In this document: one piece after another, positions 32,076 to 42,800 of the stretch
Numbering within the stretch: the stretch's first letter is position 1
Layout of the letters: each line of letters opens with the position of its first letter
Source of the DNA: Punctularia strigosozonata HHB-11173 SS5
Lineage: Eukaryota > Basidiomycota > Agaricomycetes > Corticiales > Punctulariaceae
Assembly (NCBI RefSeq): GCF_000264995.1
Contig: NW_006767445.1
Coordinates: 733,163 to 797,162 of the forward strand
DNA length: 64,000 nt
Direction of reading: 5' to 3'
Position numbers and translations under genes: made by a program
Notes under the pieces: generated by a model
Told to the model about the DNA's origin: nothing
Database searches by the model: none
The model's input: only the letters and a program-made list of their open reading frames with translations

Positions 32076-32592
32076 TCATTACTTAGTCCCTTCCACCCCC
32101 TTCATGATATGTTGCTCACGGCTGCCATGTCGCCATCGCAAATCTCTACTTTGTAATATACATGTTATACATAACAAATGCACAATGGTCTGGATTCATC
32201 ACGAGAGAGCTCAGTGTCTGTGAGAGATAGCGACCGTGTCCATGCGGTGTTTGCACTAATGTACAAGAGCTCACAAAACGATATTGTTTCATTGCAATTG
32301 CGCGCAGATGAAGATAACAGTACGACGGTCACAAAAAGCTGAGATACAATAGAGAAGGGATCACAATAAGGCCTTTTCTCGGCGACAAAAACGGCGTTGA
32401 CTGTGATCGCTAGGGATCGTGACAACGAAGATACAATTGGGCGTACAATTGCGAAAGCATTTAAAAAAGCCGACGGTGGATGTAACGGTCAAAAACATCC
32501 CACTTGTGCAAATTCCACCAATGCTAAGCTCAAGAACCTGGTCCTGAGGTCAATATCAATGCGCCGGGCGCATTCCGACACCTCATATTCCA
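32076..32592. other. intergenic, before the beta-propeller gene
   Basis: AT-rich stretch with only short frames. It presumably holds the terminator of the left gene and the promoter of the right one. A frame from 32397 might provide an upstream exon for the beta-propeller gene, since the codons before Met 32593 are open. Confidence 0.4.
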
Positions 32593-34031
32593 ATGTATGC
32601 TCTTGCATTCTCGCCGGATGGCACTTTGCTGGCGCGTGGGGGTAAGAAAAGGACTGTTTTTCAGGCATGTTCGCTGAAAATCGACCTAGGTGAAGCAGGT
32701 CTCGATATCAACGACACGCGCACCTTGAAACCGATCAGCACAGGCAAGCCCCACACGGTTCCACCAAGTATTTATGGATCCATTGTGGTGCTTAAATGGG
32801 CGTCCATGGAAGGCCAATTTGACATGTTGTTCATTGGCACAAAGTATGGCTTCGTCTTTATCTGGCAGAAGAATGATGTAAGTCTTGTGTATTCAGTGGT
32901 AGCCGGGTGCCTTTACCGTCACAAAAGAACAATTTTAGAGAGTGTCACGCATTCCGGGTGCCCGAGGGCGGCGAGATACTCTCGTTGGCGGTCCAGGTCA
33001 ACCCTGATCGAGTCCGACTTGCAGTTGGCACAATCCACTGCATTCTTGCATGCTACGACATCCTTCCAACCACCTTTGGAATGACTGGTATGAGAGGCTG
33101 GCCAAGATCGAGCCTCAAAACATCGAGTTCACATCGAACGGAAAGGATATCACGGTCTTCTCCACGTTCTCTGGCCAGATGTATGTGATAGTGTCTCCTT
33201 CTCAAAGTAGTGCTGACACTCGCTAGACACACGTTTTCCAGGAGGGAACGGACGCTGGAGCATGGGCCAAGCCTTGCTCAGCTCATGTGAGTGACCATCA
33301 ATGAGGATATGATTTTTGACCGGGCACCACAATAGCGGCTACGTCACCATGGGCAAGGACAGGGAAGTCGTCATCGACAACACAAACAACTTCAGCCTAC
33401 ACAATAGCAAAACGGGAGCCCTAGTTGCTATGTTTGGTGCCGGGTCCAAGATATCGGCTGTCCCTAAGCACGTCATGTTTGGCAAAGACAGAGAGATCGT
33501 CGTAGCGGGGAGCGACACTGGATGTGCTTATGTCTTTCAGAAGGCAGGTGGTGGGCCCGAGCAGATTTTAATGAATGCGTCAGATGGCTATACACAAATT
33601 GTCACGGTAAGCTCACACAGAAGATTGTTCAACGGTGAAGGATGCACGATGTTGATCCCTCTCAGCAGACATCTAGTACCGCCTCAGCAAACTACATAGC
33701 ATGCGCCACATCCTCGACGATGGGTGTCGGAGCGGTATCCATATGGACGTGCAAACGGGTTATTGAGGGATCCGCGACCTTGCCAAACTCGACAGCTGGA
33801 ACCGACTTGCCAGGATGGCTCTGGAAGTTATTGCAACAAATCTGGCAGAGGTTCAAAGGCGGCCTTGCCTGGTTATCGAACCTCGTGCGGCGCGGCCTCG
33901 TCTGGCTTGCGAAGCTAGTGATGACCACTTCTGTCATACTACTGCTCGTTCTAGTGGTCGCGCCTTTCCTGTGGTCAATGGTGGAGGTAAGCATTGGACG
34001 CATTCACAACCATGATGCTGCTTACCATTAA
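32593..34031 (+). CDS. WD40-like beta-propeller protein with a C-terminal membrane anchor
   Basis: The opening MYALAFSPDGTLLARGG is a textbook WD40 strand pair. Later repeats include DMLFIGTKYGFVFIWQKND, ILSLAVQVNPDRVRLAVGT, EIVVAGSDTGCAYVFQKAGG and NYIACATSS...GAVSIWTCKR. The last exon ends in an amphipathic Trp/Leu-rich segment followed by a membrane helix (VILLLVLVVAPFLW, about residues 115-128 of that exon). Beta-propellers usually act as scaffolds; the anchor would place this one on a membrane facing the cytosol. At least four introns are needed, with clear GT/AG borders near 32880, 33605 and 33985. The start may lie upstream. A tail-anchored propeller is an unusual passenger for a transposon. 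Confidence 0.6.
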
Positions 34032-34491
34032 AAGTAGGACGATGTTCCTGAAGCTTGGATGTATGCGAAAGGTTACTGGTATTTGGCAGTCCGGCCCGCG
34101 ATTGTCAGCCACAGAAAGCGCATCGCAGAGTTGTATGGATTTGCATAATGATAATGTGGTGCTGATTGCTTCGCGACATGAGATGTGCCAAAATTACAGT
34201 TCCTGCAGGAAGCTCTGTATCCCGGAGGTAAGAATGTTACGGCACTGACAAGCTTGACCAGGGGATTGCCGATATGGCCCAAGGCGAGACGGTGTTCGGA
34301 CAAGGGAGACAGAGATGAACCAGTGAGGTGGGGCGCAAAGTAGACAATAAACGGTCACCACCGCAGAGTCTTAGTCTGGAGAGCGACAGCTTGCCAGCGT
34401 TGCTACTGAGGACGAGTTTGCCAAACGATGATGTGTGAGCCGGACCTATGTAGTAGAGTGCACATACAGGGATGGTTGAACGCCAACAAAG
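34032..34491. other. intergenic stretch with a degenerate repeat unit
   Basis: No gene is supported. From about 34345 the sequence resembles the repeated unit of the neighbouring hydrophobic gene (a motif ACGGTCACCACCGC at 34351, then CTTGCCAGCG), so it is probably an extra, degenerate copy. Confidence 0.4.
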
Positions 34492-35995
34492 TTAGGGAGA
34501 TATCCTAGATGGTACATTTGTCATCAATTTACATGGAGATGTTAAAATATAACTCACTGGACGGAGGCTCATGAAGTAGATCAGGACAACCATGACGAAG
34601 GAGGGGCGGTCAACACCACAGTCATACTCAGGATAGTAAACGAGGAAGACCGCGGCCAGGGTAAACATAGGAGCGGTCACCACCGCAGGGTCATACCCAG
34701 GTGAGCTTGCCAGCGTCGCAAGCGAGGATTTGGCCTGTTCGAGCACGCATACCATGCAAGTAGTCAAGGGGAAGTATGGTTGAGAGCCAGCAAAGATGGG
34801 GTTAAATCTAGACAGTGCATTTGTCAATGTAACACGGGGGTGTCAGGCTTTTACTCACTGGACAGAGGCGGCTACTGAACATGATCTAAATCACCTCGAA
34901 GAGGACTGGGACGATCTCGGGCGTCAGACGGCCGATGTGAACCGGGGTGCCGGCAACGTGCTGGTTCACAGCGGCGAGCGAGACCATATTGATCTGCCAG
35001 AATCCGGCGGTATTGATCTCGTGAGGCAGGGCAGAAAGGATCATTGCAGTCCCCAAGGGCTCCGTCTTCTCGGTGAACAGGTGCATGGCTTTGACGGCCG
35101 TGGTCCGGACCGCAGCATCTTGTCCGCAAACACCTTGAACAGGGCGGTATACACGCACATGTCGACAAAGTGCAGCTCGAGTGCGGATGACGCCGGACAA
35201 GGTGAGAAGTCGCAATAACCTTAGCGGCGGCCTCGCGGGCGGCGGGCGACTTTTTTTGTCATTGAGCGTGGCGATGAGGGCACCAGCAAGGTTGAGGGAG
35301 ATTGAAGCATCCACGTAGACACGGGCTGGTGCCGAAGAGGGAGGAGCATTATACTGACCGCCGATCAAAACAGGTGTAAGAGCGGCGAGATTTTGCCCAG
35401 CAAATGGACGCAGTAGTTGAGGGCAGCAGAAACAGGTACGGTCGAATGCCAGCGAAGTTGAGGTTGACCTAGGCGGTTCGTTTGTCAGTTTTTCCATCCT
35501 ATGGAGGTGTCAAGTTCAACTCACCGAACGGCGTCAGCAATACTAAAATAGATGAAGATGACAACAGCGGAGGACAACCGTAAGTAAAGGAGGTAGAGGA
35601 AAGCAATAATCACTGCAAGGACGACTGCGGGTAAAGAGAAATAATAAGCGGTCAACACCGCAGAGAAGTACACATGGGGACCGACACTCACCAATGTCAC
35701 AGTCGAGGACAAGTTCGGGATGAGGTGAGATGTACGCCGGTACTGTAACGCTCACAGTTCTTTCACGGTCAACCCAACCTTGAAATTCATCGACTCTCTT
35801 TCCTGCTTCTCCATCCCCAGTCGCTCACTCTTCTTTCACTCTCACTTGTCTCGCTACCGTCTCCGTAAGATTTCTCTCAGTTCCGTATCAACCTCTTTGA
35901 GTGCCTGCCTCGGTGGTGAACGCTGGCTTTGCCTTGGACGTGTCGTCTGCTCCCCCCGCTATCTTGCTTTCCAGCTCTACCATGGTGGTGACCAC
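34351..35995. promoter_or_regulatory. dyad motif copies (five to six)
   Basis: ACGGTCACCACCGC at 34351-34364, GCGGTCAACACCAC at 34606-34619, GCGGTCACCACCGC at 34673-34686, GCGGTCAACACCGC at 35648-35661, and a weaker ATGGTGGTGACCAC at 35982-35995 before the last gene. Three of them ride on the duplicated unit of the hydrophobic gene and are therefore not independent. In that gene the motif is also coding (Ala-Val-Leu/Val-Thr-Ala). Confidence 0.45.
34492..35712 (-). CDS. hydrophobic cargo gene with internal duplications
   Basis: Minus-strand exons encode strongly hydrophobic segments. The first (35712-35521) reads MSSTVTLVSVGPHVYFSAVL then LAVIIAFLYLLYLRL and VVIFIYFSIADAVR. A later one (34827-34492) reads MFTLAAVFLVYYPEYDCGVD and FVMVVLIYFMSLRPV. 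The exon starts NLNFAGIRPYLF and NPIFAGSQPYF and their preceding introns are copies of each other, as are blocks at 34351, 34673 and 35648. Thus a unit with one or two membrane helices was duplicated at least twice. The middle part (35497-34886) shows competing frames and I could not settle the splicing. No family recognised; a multi-pass membrane protein is the likely product. Confidence 0.4.
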
Positions 35996-36167
35996 AGCTT
36001 TCTAGCTCCGCTGTTCTAGCTTTCGACCCGTTTTCAGTCTTCTTGTCCCTGTTGGCTACCCCAAGTCCTGACTGCTCATTGGACAATCCCGGCCCCCTCC
36101 CATACGCCACACCCTACTCATTCTACTGTCTGTTGACTAATGTGCCCATCAGGTTTCCTGCTTCAAT

Positions 36168-39100
36168 ATGTCGTCCAAGTCTACCATCTCATCTAATACC
36201 ATTCATGGTCTCTGGCGTGTGCGCGACAAATACTTCGTTTCCTTCAATTGCAACGTTATCCCATTCCATAACTTCCCCAATCTAGGCGAAACCAGCAATG
36301 ACCACGGGGTAACTAGCTGGCTCAAGGGCACCGAGTTATACAGCATCATGTACCCAACCAAGCTTGACGGCGAAGGTTGGGCCGGCCTGGAAATCTACAC
36401 TGAACTGACTGATGTTCGGGACTACCCAGTCGAATACAAAAATCACGATCAGTGCCGTATAGCGTTCTGGAAGACGTTGGAGGACCACGAGCTATTTTTG
36501 AAGGACATGCAGAACACCCTCCGCGGATATCTACACAGTCTACCGCAAGCATCACTCGACCCTGTACTCTTGCAGTACATCGACTGTCGACCTCAGATTC
36601 CTTCGGAGGTATCCACTTCATCCCCATCTTCATACTGTGTGCTCTCGCGCTGCAAGAGCGACGCTGTTGGGCTCTGGAGCCTCGTCCGTACCGCCTTCCA
36701 TGAACAGTTAACGATGACGGCCTTCCTGTACTACCTTGCAAGGAAGTTTAGCGAGTACGACTACAAGCACGACACCGGATTGCAGGAACTCCAGGTCACG
36801 ACGTTGCTTCATCATGCGCTCAGCAACTCGCGTTTGCAATCCAGGTATAACGAGTTTCTCATGTCCCTCCATGCGTCTTGGGTCTTCAAATTCAATACAA
36901 TACCGCGGGCAGGCATACTGGTCAATCTTTATGAACTATCTAGCTTCCATTTCAAATGGCTCATCTCACTCATCGGCACCCATCACAACGAATTCTTTCC
37001 TCTTTGGATCTATTGCGGCAAATATCACAAATACTTGGGTCATCTCAAATGGTTCCCCGCAACCCACCAAATACCGTCGGACATGGTTCCGTGGGCCATC
37101 GTGGCCAAGGTGCGCTCTGACGTCTCACGTGAGTCTTGGGGTCCTTCATCCGGCCGTTGGTTGAGCGGACCATCCAACGCTCGGGCGGGCCCATCAAATG
37201 GCGCTCGGGCGGGCCCATCATCCCGTGCTCGGGCAGGCCCATTGTCCAGCGCTCGGGTGGGCCCATCGTTCAGCGCTCAGGCGGACCCATCATCCGGCGG
37301 CCCATCGTCCGGCGGTTGGGCAGATGGCGGTTGGGCGAACAGCAGTCGGACGGACGGCGGTTGAGCGGACGGCAGTCGGGCAAACGCAACATCTGACGGT
37401 TGGGTAGCATCCGGTTGGCCGGACGCATCATCCTCGTGGGGAGCATCTGAGGGGGGAGCGTCTGAGGGAAGGGAGGCTGAGGTTATCGACTGGGTTAAGG
37501 TGGTAGCTCAACTGCCTCCTGCCAAGATGACATTGCATCCGAAGCATAACACTCAAGGGCAGAAGGACAATCGCAGACGCCAGCAAAGAATCCCGACTTC
37601 GTACCAGCGCCGGGCTGCCGGACTGTTCGCGGCTGAGAAAAGACGCGAGGAACGCGCCGAAGGTATTCGCGTGCTCATCCCTGCCTTGACCTTAGATGAA
37701 GTGCAGAATCTCACTAAGCAAGTCGTAGAGGAAGGCGGCCAAACTTACCACCCTTGTGGCGAGCTCCCAATTCCCCAGATTCGTGCGCATCACCCTGATG
37801 AGTCGTTCTATGCGTTCATGCGCCACCGTCACCGGTATCGTCAGCTCTTCCTCGTCAAATACTCAAACGATCAAATTGTGGGCCTCATATACGACCGGGA
37901 GCAGAAGGCTTCAAATGGGGTACTCGGACCTCATACTCGTGTTTTCCACTGGAAAGCAGATGATCTAGGGTGACAGCTTCAACAGATTCAAGTGTCGAAG
38001 GCAGAACACGCCGCCACCCTTTACGAACTGCATCCCAATGCGCAGTTATACGACGGGGTGTATGATGAATGGGATGTTGCCCCGTGGTTACACCCACACC
38101 CTCCATCGCCGCCCTATCGGCCTGAGGAAGACACCGACACGGCTGAGGAGGATGTAGACGAGTACTACTTCAACCAGACGGTAGAGGGGAGGCCGGGTTA
38201 TATTGCCTCGGACTTCGTCAATCCCCCAGCAGGGATTCCTCCCCCAGAAGCATGACCTGTCCCGCAACATGATCACCTGGAGGTAAGTTGTCCGTTTCAG
38301 TTGTTGTTGGTTGTGCTGGTCTGACACTCCAGTCGCTTAGGCTACACCTTCGGACGAATCCTTCCCTCTGTCGCAAGTTGACCAGCCTGACTATGGCCGA
38401 CCGCATCGTCTCCCTGTTATGGACACTACCGAGGATCTGGCCATACTCCCGGTTTATCGTCCGGCTCCATTGTACGCTGCCACTCCTGTACAGGTATGGC
38501 TCTTTCATCCGTCTATTCTTTCAATCCGATGCTTAACCCGCTCAGGCGCATATTGAGGACGACACTGTTGATCGTGATCTCGAGTGGGAATATTCCCTGT
38601 TCCTTCCACCGGCACATCCTGCTGCTCAGGGCAGCAACCCCAACAAGCTGGGTGATGACCGAGTCAGTAACCTCAATGACTTCGGTGACGACCGAGTCAG
38701 TGACACCCAGACCCACCACAATCGACTCGGTGATGACCGAGACGGTGATCCTCCATCATCGGAACAATCGTCATTACCTCAGGCCTCTACGTCATCTCAT
38801 GTACCCCTTAGTCGTGGTTGCCTGAGGTGCATCTCATTGATTGCTCGTAGACTCAAGTTCTGGGTGAGGCCACGGTCACGGAGGACCACACAGTAAGCAT
38901 CGCTGACCCCAAGATCGAGGGCAAGGGCAAGGCGAGAGCCGCGGACAACATCAACGAGAATTATATTGAAGATGATGAAATGTGCGCTGACGAGGAGACC
39001 ACGCTTCGCCTTACTATGGCGCATTCTCTCGGCGACGAGGCAGACTCCAGCCTGATGGAGGCCCATGATGAAGAGGATGGAATGAATACCGCGGAGGAGA

Positions 39101-40401
39101 TTATGGTTTGTGTTGCAGTGGCAAATTCTTTCGATAATGCTGCCCCGCCCGCAGTCGACGTTGCAGATCCCAGCAATCGTTCGGTGGAAGCCATCGAGGT
39201 GGCAGACGATGGCAAAGTTTTAGATGGCATGGATGTGGATGAGTCCGACGTACCCGGTGCGTCCATCCGTCCGTCCATGTAATCACTCATTAATCACTCA
39301 TTAACTCTCTTTGACTCCAGAGTGGTTACGGTTCATGATTGCCCACTATGGACTTCACCCTGCGACGACCGCCATCATCACGCCCCCTAAAAAACGCCAA
39401 TCCAGAGCCTTCGGGATGCAATGTGGGCGATAGGATTCATCCTATCCCCCGAACCACTGGCCGACGCGAATGAGGAAACTCAAATCGGCAATGTATCTGC
39501 GCGACAACGCAGCCTGGCCATCGACTTTATCGCCGCGCTCTATACCGCTGTGCCTCACCCTGAGCGCTTCGTACCACCTCCTCCTGACATGTGGGCCTTA
39601 CATAGAGAGTCTGGTGTGCGGCTATCGCAACACTTTTGTGTCGTGCATGCGGTGCAATCCAACGTTACCTGGTACCTGATCAGCCGTCATGGGTCTCTCG
39701 ACAACTATGTAGCCGTTGCAAACCCTCTCGTCGTCTTTCATCTTCTGCGTCGTCCTGATCTATCTACGGAGCTCCATCTTACGAATTTCCTCCTCGAACA
39801 TGGCATCACTTTCCACGGGCTTATGACTCGTATCCAAGACCCTCCGTCCTTCCCTCTCCCAATCACAGCACCCGCGCCTCAGCTTATGCCACCACGCCCT
39901 CCAACCTCCGTGGCTTGCATGCAGTATGAGGAGAGCTTGCGACGGTTTCTCTTGATTCATCCTTGAGTCGTTTGTGCCGCTTACTCATCCGGTGGTTTGC
40001 TCTGGAGGATTGTACGGGAAGTTCATCCTCAGCCACCACATCCCACGCCTACGATGTACATGCATTGGTTGCCTCAGAACAGTTTCTCTCTCTTCAATGG
40101 GCATCAAGAGCTGGTCAACAACAAAATCGTGGATGCTGATCTCGAGTTCATACTGGGCGTGTATCAAGGACGAGTCTCATGGTGGCCCCCTATCTACATC
40201 TGGGAGGGACTCGACTTCGGATACTGGAGCCAGCGGGCAGAAAGCTGGTTCAAGCAGCGTCGAGACACATACCTAAACACGAGTATCGTTCGTCCGCCGC
40301 TTGACATATGCTTGTGGCAGGATCAAATTGGACATGCCGATCGTTGTTCCCCCGTACTCCTCCAGCTGCTCGAAGAGCATGCTGTCGGTATACTGCCATG
40401 A
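36168..40401 (+). CDS. large uncharacterised protein at the right end of the giant element
   Basis: A long first exon (36168-37364) begins MSSKSTISSNTIHGLWRVRD and has globular content (FHNFPNLGETSNDHGVTSW, KGTELYSIMYPTKLDGEGW). It then turns into an Arg/Ala/Gly/Pro/Ser repeat of unit ARAGPSS. Further segments: HNTQGQKDNRRRQQRIPTSY (37500-37973), an acidic tract with repeated LGDDRVS (38580-38800), DDEMCADEETTLRLTMAHSL (38941-39282), RQRSLAIDFIAALYTAVPHP (39421-39966), and a conserved-looking C-terminus (39997-40401) with IVDADLEFILGVYQGRVSWW, FGYWSQRAESWF and ILP at the stop. The stop at 40399-40401 lies 26 bp from the right TIR, mirroring the transposase at the other end. From memory, related C-termini occur in many Agaricomycete repeats. 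It could be a second protein needed for movement; this is inference. Several frame changes are not resolved as introns. Confidence 0.55.
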
Positions 40402-40426
40402 TCTCGTTCTCGCCTCCACACTTGTC

Positions 40427-41025
40427 ATCGGTTTGGCTGGTGGTGACCTGCGGACATCCTTGGTAAGTAACATTGCTTCCTGTACACGACGTCAAGTTGC
40501 TAAAATTTTTGTTTACAGTAGTATATATCATAGTTTCGTGAATTCTGCTGTATACTAGTACGGAGTTCGAGCTTCAACCGCACTGTGACCGACAGCGGAC
40601 ATGGGTCCTGCACGGTACGGAGACCCCCATGATCGTTCCTTCATCGGTCCAACTCCGTGCGGTCCGTGCACCGTGAACAAGAATTGAGTGCGGGCTGCCT
40701 TTGGACTTCAAGTACCGGGCCGATTGGTACCTTAACCGTCATTTTAAGTACAGATTTGCATCCAGTTCAGGCTTAAACTTTACGCGCTAACCGTGCCAAA
40801 ATAGGTTTTGATTCTTTAAGTATAAATCTGCATCCCAATTAGGCTTGAATTTAAAATGTTACGCTGTGTTTGCTCTTCGAATAACGATTGTCATTTCGCG
40901 ACCATTTATACCATAAGCGCAGAATACAATGCAAACTAAGTTTGGATCAAAATCTTGATGATAACAAGAGATTCCCGTGCAGAAACAAATCCCAACTTAG
41001 TTGGTGATGCGATACTCTGGGCGTG
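40427..41025. repeat. right terminal inverted repeat of the giant element
   Basis: Reverse complement of 4736-5336. It ends ATACTCTGGGCGTG at 41025. The inner edge carries GCTGGTGGTGACCTGC at 40436-40451, matching the left inner edge. The outer ~360 bp are almost identical to the left copy; the inner ~240 bp have drifted. Confidence 0.95.
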
Positions 41026-41260
41026 TACTTTGGCGGGCGTTGCCCGTACCCAATTTGGCAGAGCATTCGGGGGTCCTCGTCAGCGTCGCGTGAGCGCAAA
41101 CCCTGCGGCACTGCGGATGCGGAGCGGCGAGGATGTTATCGGCCTTCTACCCTGCTGCTTTAGCTCGCTCTGTAATATCTCTTCGTCATCACCTTATGTT
41201 CTCCATGCCTCGCGCTCCCAGGCGGCTCTGGCTGACTCGTCGACCTGTTGTCCTCCCGCG

Positions 41261-42800
41261 ATGCGCGCTGCTCGGTTCTGCGTAGCTGCCGCTTTCCTCC
41301 TGGCCGCCGTCGGGGCTACCTGCTCTTCCAAGGAACTCTTCCTTCGGGACGATCGAGATGCCGATGCCGTCTCCCTGTTAAGTGAAGAGGACGCGCTACG
41401 TGGCTTGCAAGTTCCCGACGACTTCACGACATTGCAGGAGACGACGCCGGGGCTCAAATGCAAGTTTCGCCTCAGCGGACAAGAATTTGATTGTATGTCT
41501 TTCCGCTGATGGTGGACCATGCTTGCATTAAGCTTGCTTTGCCAGTATGTCCGCTCTTTGACGCCCGAAAGGGCCAACCTCCCATCCAAATAGAGTGGGA
41601 CGACGAAACACCGCCAACGATCACGACAACGCGCTTCACACTGCAAGTGACGCATCGTCTATGGCGTAACAAAACGCTCTCCGAGAAGGAACAATGCCCT
41701 CCAGGAACGTGGGTGTGCAAGACAGGCACGTTGGTCTTTCCCATTGCGTTGTTCATGCGCTAATCCTGCTACCGGCGCGCTGTCAGTCTTGAACAGATTG
41801 CCAGGCAAGCGCCGCACCCGGCGCATCACCCAAATGGTGCCTCTAGCAGGAACGCTCGCCCGACATCCAGACCACAACCATACGGATGACAAAGAGAGCG
41901 ACCGGTACTTCACCCGGCTCAACATGACCGTGCGCACCCGCACCCCCGAGGACGGGCCGCACGACGCATTTATTCTCTCCCTGCACGGAGGGGAGTGGGC
42001 GAAGCGAAATCAAACCGCGAGCTTCGCGTTTGTATGCGATCACAACGCGGAGGAGCCCACCTCTCCTAACTGGGTATGGCAGTGGGGCTCATGGCATGTA
42101 TTCCGTTGGAAGACCCGACATGCGTGCTCGAAGAACTTGACTCCTGATAAGGGTTCTGGAGGAGACGCGGGCGGTGACGAGCGGAACCCGAGCCTTCCAC
42201 CCAAGGAGGACACGGGAGCAGGAGAGCAGCCTATCTACGACCCAGAGCCGGACTCGGAGCTCGTAAGTGGCGGACGGTTGACTTGGGGCATCAGTGGCGT
42301 CATCTTATCTGGGTATGTCGCCCTTATCTTTTACTCGCCGAGACACGATCTTAACGCTGCTCTTTCGCAGTCTAGTGATTATGCTCACGCTATATCTTCT
42401 CACCCATCCCCGCTTCGCCTCTAAACGACGCACATTGCTCGCATACATGCCCGCTTTCGGCGCCTTCCTCGTCTCTCGTGCACCCATCCTTGCCGCGCTC
42501 TTTTCGCGTATCCTCCCGGCGCTCAGCAAAATCCCCATCCCGAGTTTCCTTCACAGCGTGTTCCCCTTCAGCCGCATGCGCGGAGGCGGGGCATGGTCCG
42601 ACGAGGACACTGCGCGTTTCCTAGCGTTCGATGCCGACGCTGAAGGTGCCGAGGACGAGATGGTTGACGGACCCGGGTACGGTGGATATCCACCCAGGCC
42701 CGCGCGAAGCAACGAGGAGATCCCGCTCACCCCGAGCCCGCGCAAAGCAAGCTTTGGTCCTATCAGCGGCTACGGCACTGTCGGCTCTAGCGGCAAGTGA
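41261..42800 (+). CDS. ATG27: autophagy-related protein 27
   Basis: A type I membrane protein of the Golgi, endosome and vacuole that helps deliver Atg9 membranes for autophagy in yeast. Residues 1-19 are a signal peptide (MRAARFCVAAAFLLAAVGA). The luminal domain shows CKFRLSGQEFDLCPLF (across intron 1), CPPGTWVCKT, QMVPLAGTL and ending in TRHAC, the Cys pattern of the Atg27/mannose-6-phosphate-receptor-like fold. One membrane helix crosses intron 3 (WGISGVILSG then LVIMLTLYLL). A cytosolic tail with acidic and Gly/Tyr-rich parts ends SGYGTVGSSGK. Exons: 41261-41492, 41546 to about 41724, about 41789-42312, 42371-42800. Intron 2 appears to use a GC donor (AG then GCACGT). The start codon is 235 bp from the giant element, which may therefore supply or disturb its promoter. 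Confidence 0.85.

Larger units (their letters stand above)
4736..41025. mobile_element. giant KDZ-type DNA transposon with cargo genes, ~36.3 kb
   Basis: The two ends are inverted copies of each other for about 600 bp. A KDZ transposase gene ends 22 bp from the inner edge of the left TIR, and an unrelated large gene ends 26 bp from the inner edge of the right TIR, so the TIRs and the outward-facing genes define one unit. The flanks share only TAC next to the TIR tips (4733-4735 and 41026-41028), so target duplication is unclear. KDZ elements with TET/JBP-like dioxygenases are known from mushroom-forming fungi; a cargo of this size inside one TIR pair is what stands out here. Subtracting four later insertions gives about 26.6 kb. 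The transposase copy is interrupted by a solo LTR, so this copy would need a transposase supplied elsewhere. Confidence 0.85.

Noticed and set aside
38630-38750. Further dyad motif copies (GGTGATGACCGAG, three times)
   Set aside because: They lie in a coding tract that repeats LGDDRVS, so the similarity to the dyad family may come from the peptide repeat; not counted as independent evidence.
4736-41025. Polinton/Maverick or other virus-like giant element
   Set aside because: Despite long TIRs, I see no protein-primed DNA polymerase, retroviral-type integrase, packaging ATPase, protease or capsid gene; the transposase is of KDZ type.
4733-41028. TAC as target-site duplication of the giant element
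   Set aside because: Three bases can match by chance, and no longer direct repeat flanks the TIR tips. I report it but do not rely on it.
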